Assembly: GCA_024644145.1 (NCBI GenBank)
Contig: JAHELO010000108.1
Span: 1 to 6,079 of the forward strand
Direction of reading: 5' to 3'
Source of the DNA: Christiangramia sp.
GTDB lineage: Bacteria > Bacteroidota > Bacteroidia > Flavobacteriales > Flavobacteriaceae
Length of the DNA: 6,079 bases
Under the pieces are notes generated by a model. It was given only the letters and a program-made list of their open reading frames with translations, searched no databases and had not been told where the DNA came from. This document shows positions 1-5,870 of the stretch, piece after piece. Made by a program: the position numbers and the translations under genes. Position 1 is the first letter of the stretch, and each line of letters begins with the position of its first letter.

Positions 1-1139
1 AACGGAATCCTCATTAACATTACTATAGGTGAAGTTAAGGGTATTATGGAAAAGATAGTAGATACCGTACCATGCGGGTTTTCCACTACAGAGAAAAAAC
101 CTACATATATCCCCAGAATTAAAGGTAAAATTATAGGAAACATAAATTGCTGGGTATCTGTCTCACTGTCAACTGCCGCACCTATAGCCGCATAAATGGC
201 ACTATACAGGAAATATCCACCAATAAAATAGATCACAAAGAAACTAAGTAAACTGGCATAAGGTAATTTAAGGATATCTACCACCAGTTGATTTATTTCT
301 GGCCTCGCTGCACCTTTTATAGCTTCTGCAGCCGGCATTTGTGCACTGGCAGGGTCTATTCCTAAAAAGGAGGATACTCCAAATAACAGCACTGCACCCA
401 GTACAACCCATACTGAAAACTGGGTAATTCCGGCCAGCGAAGTTCCCAGAATTTTACCTAATAGTAATTGAAAAGGCTTTACCGAGGATACGATGATCTC
501 GATAATACGATTGGTTTTCTCCTCTATAACAGACCGCATTACCATATTTCCATAAATAATGATGAACATCATTAACAAATAACCGGCGGCTCCTCCAAAG
601 AACATCTTAATATAATTAGACATCTTGGAACTTTGTTCTCCGGCAAAATTCTGAATTTCCACACTAACGTCTGTCCGGGCCTTATCCAGTTCAGAAACAT
701 CTATACCGCGTGCTATAAGCTGTTCTCTGGTAAGTTTATCTGAAATAGTTTTCTCGATATTTTCTACGGTGCCAAATCCCGGAGTATCCTTGCCGAAGAA
801 TACAACCTGAGGTTTTTCAAATTCAGACTTTATTTCGGAGATGTGTATCAACCCGAAATACTGATTTTCCAGGACCTTTTTTCTGGCCATCTCTAAAGGC
901 AATACTGAATAATCCAGATATTGCACCTGAGTGCCGTCCTTGAATTCTGTAGCAAACATGCCGGTCTCATCATGAATACCTATGATCTTTTGCTCGGTAC
1001 TATTTAACATGCTTAAATAAGCAATAAGCATGATCATACCCACAAAGATTAGAGGACTTAGAAAGGTCATGACGATAAAAGTCCTATTCCTTACCCTTGC
1101 CAGGTATTCCCGGTTTATGATTAACCTTAGGTTACGCAT
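1..1139 (-). CDS. ABC-2 type transporter permease, NatB/YhaP-like (3' end cut off by window)
   Basis: Membrane subunit of an ABC exporter, partner of the ATPase encoded just upstream. The frame starts at the ATG at 1139-1137 and stays open to the window edge, giving 379 residues from MRNLRLIINREY. Visible are a basic cytoplasmic N-terminus, TM1 at about 21-44, a soluble extracytoplasmic domain at about 45-175, then hydrophobic segments near 181-201, 232-259, 293-323 and 332-352. Between the second and third segments lies EEKTNRIIEII (206-216), the conserved cytoplasmic motif of ABC2_membrane_3/NatB permeases and probably part of the ATPase contact. SETDTQQF (325-332) and the start of a TSPIVMLMR segment (369-377) also fit the family. 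Such proteins are usually somewhat over 400 residues (from memory), so perhaps 50-60 C-terminal residues are missing. The start codon lies inside the end of the ATPase gene, so the two are probably translationally coupled. NatB exports Na+ in Bacillus, but the substrate here cannot be read from sequence. Confidence 0.92.
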   Translation of the reverse strand, partial: MRNLRLIINREYLARVRNRTFIVMTFLSPLIFVGMIMLIAYLSMLNSTEQKIIGIHDETGMFATEFKDGTQVQYLDYSVLPLEMARKKVLENQYFGLIHISEIKSEFEKPQVVFFGKDTPGFGTVENIEKTISDKLTREQLIARGIDVSELDKARTDVSVEIQNFAGEQSSKMSNYIKMFFGGAAGYLLMMFIIIYGNMVMRSVIEEKTNRIIEIIVSSVKPFQLLLGKILGTSLAGITQFSVWVVLGAVLLFGVSSFLGIDPASAQMPAAEAIKGAARPEINQLVVDILKLPYASLLSFFVIYFIGGYFLYSAIYAAIGAAVDSETDTQQFMFPIILPLILGIYVGFFSVVENPHGTVSTIFSIIPLTSPIVMLMRIP

Positions 1140-2061
1140 TTTGAGTGACAGTTTTAATGAAAATATCATTTACAGATGGAATCACCTCTACAAAGTGATT
1201 GATCCTGGCTCTAGGGAGCAAGAACTGTATAAGATCGTTGGAATCTTCATTGTCTTTAAGCTTGATGCTCATCTTAAGGTCTTCCTGTATACTTTTAAAC
1301 CGGGCCGGGCCAATTGTAAATCGCTCCTGAAGTTCGTTTTGCAACTTCAATTCATCAATAGCATCCACGCCTACTTCAAAGGTGTTGGACTTATACTCCT
1401 TCTTAATATCTGAAACCTTGCCATCCAGCAATTTATTCGATTTATGGATAAGGGCAATGTAATCGCATAACTCCTCTACGCTCTCCATCCTGTGAGTTGA
1501 AAACAGAATTGTCGCTCCATCTTCCTTTAATTTAAGGATCTCATCTTTTATAATATTGGCATTCACGGGATCAAAACCGCTGAAAGGCTCATCAAAAATC
1601 AACAATTTAGGCTGGTGTAAGACCGTAATTACGAATTGCACTTTTTGCGCCATCCCTTTTGAAAGCTCCTGGATCTTCTTATCCCACCAGGCTTCTATAT
1701 CCAGTCTTTTAAACCAGTATTGCAGTCTTTCTTTCGCCTGGGCTTTGCTTAAACCCTTTAGCCTGGCAAGGTATAGAGCCTGCTCACCTACTTTCATAGA
1801 TTTATACAAGCCTCTTTCTTCAGGTAAATATCCAATATGTGCGATATCGTCTGGATGCAAAGGTTTCCCATCAAGATATATCCTGCCTTCGTCTGGCATG
1901 GTGATCTGATTTATTATACGCAGTAATGTAGTTTTGCCGGCTCCATTAGGACCTAACAGACCGAAAATACTTTCTTTAGGGATATTTATTGAAACATTAT
2001 TGAGTGCAGTAAAATTTCCGAAGCGCTTGTAGATATTCTCCGCAACCAAAAGATTTTCCAT
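1132..2061 (-). CDS. ABC transporter ATP-binding protein, NatA/YhaQ-like, with C-terminal DUF4162-type domain
   Basis: Cytoplasmic ATPase that powers the adjacent ABC-2 permease. The 309 residues show Walker A GPNGAGKT (37-44), the family segment YLPEERGLY (78-86) where the Q-loop belongs, the ABC signature LSKGMAQK (133-140), Walker B LLIFDE (153-158) with D-loop SGFD (161-164), and the H-loop histidine in STHRME (H190). All catalytic elements look intact. Residues from about 215 to 309 form an extra C-terminal domain as in DUF4162 proteins, common in Nat-type ATPases. The last 8 bp overlap the permease start (ATGCGTAA contains both the permease ATG and the ATPase TAA). No clear Shine-Dalgarno precedes the ATG, as is usual in Bacteroidota. 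The gene follows dnaJ on the same strand but is separated from it by two terminators. Family assignment is firm; the transported substrate is unknown. Confidence 0.95.
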   Translation of the reverse strand: MENLLVAENIYKRFGNFTALNNVSINIPKESIFGLLGPNGAGKTTLLRIINQITMPDEGRIYLDGKPLHPDDIAHIGYLPEERGLYKSMKVGEQALYLARLKGLSKAQAKERLQYWFKRLDIEAWWDKKIQELSKGMAQKVQFVITVLHQPKLLIFDEPFSGFDPVNANIIKDEILKLKEDGATILFSTHRMESVEELCDYIALIHKSNKLLDGKVSDIKKEYKSNTFEVGVDAIDELKLQNELQERFTIGPARFKSIQEDLKMSIKLKDNEDSNDLIQFLLPRARINHFVEVIPSVNDIFIKTVTQNA

Positions 2062-2080
2062 ATAGTCAATTGAGAAGTGT

Positions 2081-2112
2081 TAAAGATATAGAAATACAGA
2101 GAGAGTTGTAAC
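2081..2112 (-). promoter_or_regulatory. Candidate weak promoter of the ABC ATPase-permease pair
   Basis: On the minus strand TATCTTTA (2088-2081) differs from the Bacteroidota -7 consensus TAnnTTTG only at its last base. A poor -33 element, TTAC (2111-2108), lies 19 nt upstream. The inferred transcript would start near 2074, leaving a leader of only about 13 nt. Its position downstream of both dnaJ terminators makes a separate promoter here reasonable, but the match is imperfect. Confidence 0.35.
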
Positions 2113-2152
2113 CGATTAAGAAGATTTTATAATTTGGATACCAAAACCCCTT

Positions 2153-2190
2153 AAAAAACAAAACCCACCCTTAAATAAATTAAGGATGGG
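2153..2190 (-). terminator. Second Rho-independent terminator downstream of dnaJ
   Basis: Read on the minus strand, an 11 bp stem (CCCATCCTTAA, 2190-2180, pairing with TTAAGGGTGGG, 2174-2164) encloses a 5 nt loop and is followed by TTTTGTTTTTT (2163-2153). The stem holds one G-U wobble, which exists only in the minus-strand RNA; the plus-strand RNA would have a C-A mismatch and no U tract. The terminator is therefore directional. Confidence 0.85.
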
Positions 2191-2205
2191 AAAAAAATTG
2201 CTATG

Positions 2206-2239
2206 AAAAAGAAAAATTATCACTAAAAGACTTAGTGAT
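2206..2239 (-). terminator. First Rho-independent terminator downstream of dnaJ
   Basis: On the minus strand ATCACTAA (2239-2232) pairs perfectly with TTAGTGAT (2226-2219) around a 5 nt loop, followed by a T-rich tail AATTTTTCTTTTT. It begins 36 bp after the dnaJ stop codon. The stem is AT-rich and weaker than the second hairpin about 30 bp further on, which probably serves as backup. Confidence 0.75.
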
Positions 2240-2275
2240 TCTCAAATATATAAATTTTTTCTTAAAATTAACTTT

Positions 2276-3391
2276 TTAAGAAAACATATCTTTAACTTTT
2301 TCAAAGAAGGATTTGTCGCTTTTTTCGGGATTTGGCTGGAAATTCTCATCATCTGCCATCCTTTCAAAAAACTCCTTTTGTTCTCTGGAAAGGGTTTTAG
2401 GAGTCCATACATTTACGTGTACAAGAAGGTCTCCCTTCCCATATCCGTTAATACTACTGATCCCTTTCCCTCTCAATCTTAATATTTTACCGGACTGCAC
2501 ACCTTCTTCGATCTTGATTCGAACCTTCCCGGTTACGGTATCAATCTCTTTTGAAGTTCCCAGTGCAGCTTCAGAATAACTTATATAAAGATCATAATGT
2601 AAATTATCACCTTCCCTTTGCAGGCTTGGGTGCTCTTTTTCCTCGATGGCGACAAGCAGATCTCCTGCAATACCGTTGCCCGGTGCATCGTTCCCTTTTC
2701 CTGAAACCTTCAACTGCATACCATCTTCAACCCCTGCCGGGATCTTAATAGAAACAGTTTCTTCTTTGATAACCAGTCCCTGAGCATCAGATCCTTCCGG
2801 CTTTTTATCTATCATCTGGCCACTACCGCCGCAGGTAGTACAGGGTGATGCAGTTTGCATTCTTCCAAGAATAGTATTGGTAACTCTGGTCACCTGGCCT
2901 GTACCATTACAGGTACTACAGGTTTTATAAGTAGTTCCTGAAGCCTGAACTTTGCGTTTTACCTTGATCTTTTTCTCACAACCATTTGCGATCTCTTCCA
3001 GATTTAGGCTAACTCTAATTCGCAGGTTACTACCTTTTGCACGTCTCTGACCACCGCCGAAACCTCCAAAACCAGAAAAGCCTCCGCCAAAGCCACCGCC
3101 AAAGATATCACCAAACTGGCTGAAGATGTCATCCATATTCATACCACCTCCGCCGCCGAAGCCACCGCCGTCGAATGCCTGGTGACCAAAACGATCATAT
3201 TTGGCTCTTTTCTCCTGATTCCCTAATACTTCATAAGCTTCAGCCGATTTTTTAAACATCTCTTCGGCTTTGGAATCTCCGGGATTTTTATCCGGGTGAT
3301 ATTTTAAAGCCTTTTTCCTGTATGCTTTTTTAATCTCTGCTGCTGAAGCGTCCTTACTTACGCCTAATATTTCGTAATAATCTTCTTTCAT
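2276..3391 (-). CDS. dnaJ: Chaperone protein DnaJ (Hsp40) with reduced zinc finger
   Basis: Cytoplasmic co-chaperone that delivers unfolded proteins to DnaK and stimulates its ATPase. The 371 residues show a J domain (about 4-67) with the HPD motif at 32-34, a Gly/Phe-rich linker (about 75-114) carrying two DIF motifs (88-90, 95-97), the cysteine-rich region, two C-terminal beta-barrel substrate-binding domains (about 205-335), and an acidic-basic tail ending [10 protein letters not shown]. The cysteine-rich region holds only two CxxCxGxG motifs, at 158-165 and 184-191, where canonical DnaJ has four. By spacing they match motifs 2 and 3, which together bind one zinc. The gene lies 33 bp after grpE in the same direction and is very likely cotranscribed with it; two terminators follow. 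The start gives the standard N-terminus (DYYEILGV). No Shine-Dalgarno is seen; an AT-rich hairpin sits just upstream of the ATG. Confidence 0.97.
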   Translation of the reverse strand: MKEDYYEILGVSKDASAAEIKKAYRKKALKYHPDKNPGDSKAEEMFKKSAEAYEVLGNQEKRAKYDRFGHQAFDGGGFGGGGGMNMDDIFSQFGDIFGGGFGGGFSGFGGFGGGQRRAKGSNLRIRVSLNLEEIANGCEKKIKVKRKVQASGTTYKTCSTCNGTGQVTRVTNTILGRMQTASPCTTCGGSGQMIDKKPEGSDAQGLVIKEETVSIKIPAGVEDGMQLKVSGKGNDAPGNGIAGDLLVAIEEKEHPSLQREGDNLHYDLYISYSEAALGTSKEIDTVTGKVRIKIEEGVQSGKILRLRGKGISSINGYGKGDLLVHVNVWTPKTLSREQKEFFERMADDENFQPNPEKSDKSFFEKVKDMFS

Positions 3392-3398
3392 GTTGGGT

Positions 3399-3417
3399 TT
3401 TTACAAATTTTGTAAAA
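3399..3417. promoter_or_regulatory. Perfect 19 bp dyad in the grpE-dnaJ gap
   Basis: TTTTACAAA and its exact reverse complement TTTGTAAAA flank a single central base. In the minus-strand mRNA this can fold as a 7 bp A-U-rich hairpin (UUUUACA/UGUAAAA) with a 5 nt loop, starting 7 nt after the grpE stop codon and ending 7 nt before the dnaJ ATG. No U tract follows it on the minus strand, so it is not a standard terminator. The symmetry is certain; a role in dnaJ translation, mRNA processing or protein binding is inference. Confidence 0.5.
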
Positions 3418-3424
3418 GCGATTC

Positions 3425-4018
3425 TTATTTTCCGGTAACAACTTTAGGATATCTAATGATCTTTTCCCCAAGTTTATACCCGGGCTCTACTACATCAACA
3501 ATCTTGCCTTTAAGGTCTTCTGATGGGGCTGGGATCTGAGTAATAGCCTCATGAATCTCAGAGTCAAAATCACTTCCCTGTTCAACTTCCATCCGTTCCA
3601 GTCCCTTTGCCTTAAGAGTTTCCTTGAATTTATTATGGATTAGTTCTATTCCCTTAAGAAGGTTTTCGTCGCCAGATTTTTTGAGTTCGTTCAACGCCCT
3701 GTCAAAATCATCCATAATAGGCAGCATAGCTGTCATTACTTCCTGATTGGCAGTTTTAAATAATTCTAATCTTTCCTTAGAGGTACGCCTTTTATAGTTT
3801 TCAAATTCGGCAAATAGTCTCAGGAATTTATCTTTTTCCTTTTGAAGATCTTCTTTTAATAGTTCTTCCTGTGTAAGATCTTCCTCCTTGTCTGAAGCCT
3901 GATCATCAGACTTTTCGCCATTTTCCTCGACTTCATCAATAGCATTATCAATGACTTCTTCTACCTGATCTTTAAGGTCTTTATTATCGTCTTTAACTTT
4001 ATCTTCTTTTCGACTCAT
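3425..4018 (-). CDS. grpE: Nucleotide exchange factor GrpE
   Basis: Cytoplasmic homodimeric factor that releases ADP from DnaK and so completes the DnaK-DnaJ cycle. The 197-residue protein has a highly charged, acidic, probably disordered N-terminus (about 1-48), a long dimerising helix (about 49-90) that contains the typical FAEFENYKRR (69-78), and a short helical bundle with LPIMDDFDRAL (99-109). The beta domain that touches DnaK follows; it includes FDSEIHEAI (151-159) and the family-defining VEPGYKLGEKIIRYPKVV (177-194). Length is normal. It is the first gene of the grpE-dnaJ unit, with a candidate promoter 30-70 bp upstream. No dnaK is present in the window; in Bacteroidota dnaK commonly lies elsewhere. 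The start is the first in-frame ATG and gives the usual acidic N-terminus. Confidence 0.97.
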   Translation of the reverse strand: MSRKEDKVKDDNKDLKDQVEEVIDNAIDEVEENGEKSDDQASDKEEDLTQEELLKEDLQKEKDKFLRLFAEFENYKRRTSKERLELFKTANQEVMTAMLPIMDDFDRALNELKKSGDENLLKGIELIHNKFKETLKAKGLERMEVEQGSDFDSEIHEAITQIPAPSEDLKGKIVDVVEPGYKLGEKIIRYPKVVTGK

Positions 4019-4050
4019 TACTTTTAAATTTTCTTACACGCACATTTGGT

Positions 4051-4084
4051 CAAAATCATTGCCAATTCGCTTAAAATGTCAAAA
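4051..4084 (-). promoter_or_regulatory. Candidate grpE-dnaJ promoter
   Basis: On the minus strand TGATTTTG (4058-4051) matches the Bacteroidota -7 consensus TAnnTTTG at all but one fixed base. A -33 TTTG (4083-4080) lies 21 nt upstream, within the accepted spacing. The start of transcription would be near 4044, about 25 nt before the grpE ATG. The -33 box falls inside the tandem TGACATTT repeat. Confidence 0.5.
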
Positions 4085-4088
4085 TGTC
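4073..4088. repeat. Tandem 8 bp direct repeat over the grpE -33 region
   Basis: AAAATGTC occurs twice in a row on the plus strand; on the minus strand this reads GACATTTTGACATTTT, preceded by TGT. The copies are exact and adjacent and overlap the -33 box of the candidate grpE promoter, which suggests a regulator or sigma-factor contact site. Function is inferred from position only. Confidence 0.5.
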
Positions 4089-4093
4089 ACAAG

Positions 4094-4112
4094 AAGATTT
4101 TTAGTAAATCTT
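4094..4112. promoter_or_regulatory. Operator-like dyad between the divergent grpE and YceI-gene promoters
   Basis: AAGATTT (4094-4100) and AAATCTT (4106-4112) are exact reverse complements separated by 5 bp. A further half-unit GATTT at 4116-4120 keeps the same 10 bp, one-helical-turn spacing (GATTT at 4096, AAATC at 4106, GATTT at 4116). The site lies upstream of both divergent promoters. AT-rich DNA produces such symmetry by chance fairly easily, so confidence is low. Confidence 0.3.
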
Positions 4113-4138
4113 TATGATTTTTCATTTATTATTACCCT

Positions 4139-4146
4139 TACTTTTG
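4139..4146 (+). promoter_or_regulatory. -7 box of the YceI-family gene promoter
   Basis: TACTTTTG is a full match to the Bacteroidota -7 consensus TAnnTTTG. It places the transcription start near 4153, about 20 nt before the ATG at 4173. No convincing -33 TTG was found at the usual distance; only TTTATG (4111-4116) is near, 22 bp upstream. The position also supports the start at 4173 over the upstream in-frame ATG at 4059. Confidence 0.6.
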
Positions 4147-4172
4147 CGCCGAAACTTTTAAAATTTATTCTA

Positions 4173-4841
4173 ATGAAAAGAATTTTCTTAAATGCATTCG
4201 TAGTCGCAGGTTTAGGACTTGCTGTTACCGGATGTAAAAACAATAATAATGAAGCAGATATGGCTGAAGCTAAAGAAGTAGCAACTGCAGAGGTAGAAGC
4301 TATGACTTATAAGGTAGATACTGCTGAATCTGTGATTGAGTGGAAAGGTGAAAAACCAACTGAAGCGCACACCGGTACGATAAAAGTTGCTGAAGGATCT
4401 TTTAAAGCTAACGATAGTATTGTTGAAAGCGGAACTTTTGTAATCGATATGCAGTCTATTGAGGTGACAGATCTTGAAGGAGATCAAAAATCAAATTTAG
4501 AGGCACATTTAAAAGGTACCGTAGAAGGTAAGGAAGGTGACTTCTTTAATGTGAACAAATACCCTAAAGCTACTTTTGAGGTTACAGGGATCACTCAGGA
4601 AGAAGGACAGGATATTTTACAAGGAAATCTTACTATTAAAGAAGTGACCAAGAACATAAGCTTTCCAGTAAATATTTCTAGAGACGGAGAGTCTTTAAAG
4701 ATTAGCAGTGAAGAATTTACTATAGATCGTACAAAATGGAATGTAAATTTTGGATCTAAATCTGTATTTGATGGTCTTGGTGATAAATTCATCAGTGATG
4801 ATGTAACCCTTAAAGTGGACCTTAAAGCCAAAAAGGCTTAG
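4173..4841 (+). CDS. YceI-family lipoprotein
   Basis: The 222-residue product starts with a lipoprotein signal peptide: basic MKR, a hydrophobic core, and lipobox VTGC with the acylated cysteine at 21. An Asn/Glu/Ala-rich linker (about 22-44) leads to a YceI domain (about 45-220) with the opening YKVDTAESVIEWKG, the segment VESGTFVIDMQSIEVTD, KYPKATFEV and the closing DDVTLKVDLKA. YceI proteins are lipocalin-like beta barrels; a Thermus homologue binds polyisoprenoid, and some relatives are induced by stress or high pH. Ligand and role here are unknown. It is probably anchored to the outer membrane, facing the periplasm or possibly the surface. The frame is open back to an ATG at 4059, but starting there would bury the signal peptide and precede the -7 box, so 4173 is chosen. 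It is monocistronic, divergent from grpE, and ends in a strong terminator. Confidence 0.93.
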   Translation: MKRIFLNAFVVAGLGLAVTGCKNNNNEADMAEAKEVATAEVEAMTYKVDTAESVIEWKGEKPTEAHTGTIKVAEGSFKANDSIVESGTFVIDMQSIEVTDLEGDQKSNLEAHLKGTVEGKEGDFFNVNKYPKATFEVTGITQEEGQDILQGNLTIKEVTKNISFPVNISRDGESLKISSEEFTIDRTKWNVNFGSKSVFDGLGDKFISDDVTLKVDLKAKKA

Positions 4842-4859
4842 TTTATAATTTGAATTTTT

Positions 4860-4893
4860 AAAAATGGCTGCCAAAAGGCAGCCATTTTTTTTT
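4860..4893. terminator. Bidirectional Rho-independent terminator between convergent genes
   Basis: ATGGCTGCC (4864-4872) pairs perfectly with GGCAGCCAT (4877-4885) across an AAAA loop. The A run before the stem (4860-4864) and the run of nine T after it (4885-4893) give a U tract in both directions. It starts 18 bp after the YceI-family stop and ends 2 bp from the SDR stop codon, so it serves both convergent genes. Confidence 0.93.
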
Positions 4894-4895
4894 GT

Positions 4896-5798
4896 TTAGG
4901 TTAGATCTCCGAGCGCTCTGGATAGATTAGTATACTCAAAATTATAACCCAGTTCTTCAATTTTTTTACTGCTAACAAGCTGACTGGATAACACGATCTG
5001 CGACATTTCACCAAGCAGGGTTTTAAGCGCGAATTTAGGTACGTTAGGCATCCACACCGTTTTACCCATTTGCCGGGCCAGCTCATGTGTAAGTTCCTTA
5101 TTAGTAACAGGATTAGGAGCAACCGCGTTGTATGTGCCCGTTAATTCATTTTTAATGGCATAAAGAAAGATACCTGCCAGATCTCTTATGTGTATCCACG
5201 ATTGCCATTGCTTCCCGCTGCCAAGAGCAGCACCCATGTTCAGGGAAATAGGTTTCTTGATCTTTTCAAGCATCCCTCCGTCTTCGGCCAATACCAATCC
5301 AACCCGAATCTTCGCAACATCGAGGCCCAGACTTTCAAATTCATCGGCTGAAGCCTCCCATTTTCTAACTACTTCACCAACAAAATTATCTGCTGTTTTA
5401 GGGTCATCCTCAAAATAAAGTTTTTCAAGCGAACTGGGATAAACCCCTATGGCACTGGCCGAAATAAAATTTTCAACCTGATTGGGATTTTCCTTAAGAG
5501 TTTTAAAAAGAAGGGAAGCTGTTTTCGTGCGGCTTTCTATTATCTTACGCTTATACGAGTTGGTCCAGGGTTCTGCTATACTGGCGCCTGCCAGATGAAC
5601 TATAGTTTTTACACCATCCAGGCAACCCGCTTCAATCTTCTGGCTTTTTGGGTCCCAATAAAAACCCTGATAATCTTCCTCTCTGGAGATTTTAGATTTG
5701 CTCGTGGTGAGATAATTAACCTTAATTCCTTCTGCTCTACATAATTCGCTCAACTTGGAGCCAATTAGTCCCGTTGCACCTGTGATTAATACCCGCAT
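4896..5798 (-). CDS. TIGR01777-family NAD(P)-binding SDR protein (YfcH/SDR39U1-like)
   Basis: Cytoplasmic epimerase-like protein of the atypical SDR group; its substrate is not established in this family. The 300 residues begin with a Rossmann fold, nucleotide-binding motif GATGLIG (7-13). Family landmarks follow: VHLAGASIAEPW (67-78), then RKIIESR (84-90), SASAIGVYP (113-121) and VAKIRVGLVL (161-170), and then GSGKQWQSWIHIRDLAG (193-209), YNAVAPNPVTN (223-233), and a C-terminal DUF1731-type helical segment (about 250-297). Length is as expected for the family. The YxxxK catalytic pair of classical SDRs is not seen: Y120 has Leu at +4. A short AGGA about 6 nt before the ATG may help ribosome binding. 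The gene follows mnmD by 72 bp on the same strand with no clear terminator between them, so they may be cotranscribed. Confidence 0.93.
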   Translation of the reverse strand: MRVLITGATGLIGSKLSELCRAEGIKVNYLTTSKSKISREEDYQGFYWDPKSQKIEAGCLDGVKTIVHLAGASIAEPWTNSYKRKIIESRTKTASLLFKTLKENPNQVENFISASAIGVYPSSLEKLYFEDDPKTADNFVGEVVRKWEASADEFESLGLDVAKIRVGLVLAEDGGMLEKIKKPISLNMGAALGSGKQWQSWIHIRDLAGIFLYAIKNELTGTYNAVAPNPVTNKELTHELARQMGKTVWMPNVPKFALKTLLGEMSQIVLSSQLVSSKKIEELGYNFEYTNLSRALGDLT

Positions 5799-5870
5799 CT
5801 TTTTTCCTGTTAAGATACGTAAGACGCGACGCGATTACTTGATTTTAAAAGAGGTTTAACGGGTGAAGGC

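Noticed and set aside
1030..1413. Plus-strand open frame of 127 codons antisense to the ABC genes
   Set aside because: It spans the ATPase-permease junction on the opposite strand, has no family-like features, and both sense genes are clear.
1556..1909. Plus-strand open frame of 117 codons opposite the ABC ATPase
   Set aside because: It is antisense to the conserved Walker and signature motifs, whose codons dictate its composition; no independent signal.
2243..2250. TATATTTG on the minus strand, a full -7 consensus match between dnaJ and its terminators, possibly driving an 80 nt RNA
   Set aside because: No -33 element is found, the stretch is extremely AT-rich, and the implied start would fall within the first terminator hairpin.
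4059..4172. In-frame N-terminal extension of the YceI-family protein from an ATG at 4059
   Set aside because: It would place 38 residues before a complete lipoprotein signal peptide, and the -7 box TACTTTTG at 4139 lies downstream of that ATG. The start at 4173 fits both.
4901..5122. 73-codon minus-strand frame inside the SDR gene
   Set aside because: It overlaps the SDR C-terminal domain in another frame and shows no start signal or recognisable domain.
5819..5838. CG-rich near-palindrome (GACGCGACGCG flanked by GTAA and TTAC) upstream of the SDR gene
   Set aside because: The inner and outer arms have different centres, so the symmetry is broken; it is better read as a short CGCGA-type direct repetition of no clear meaning.
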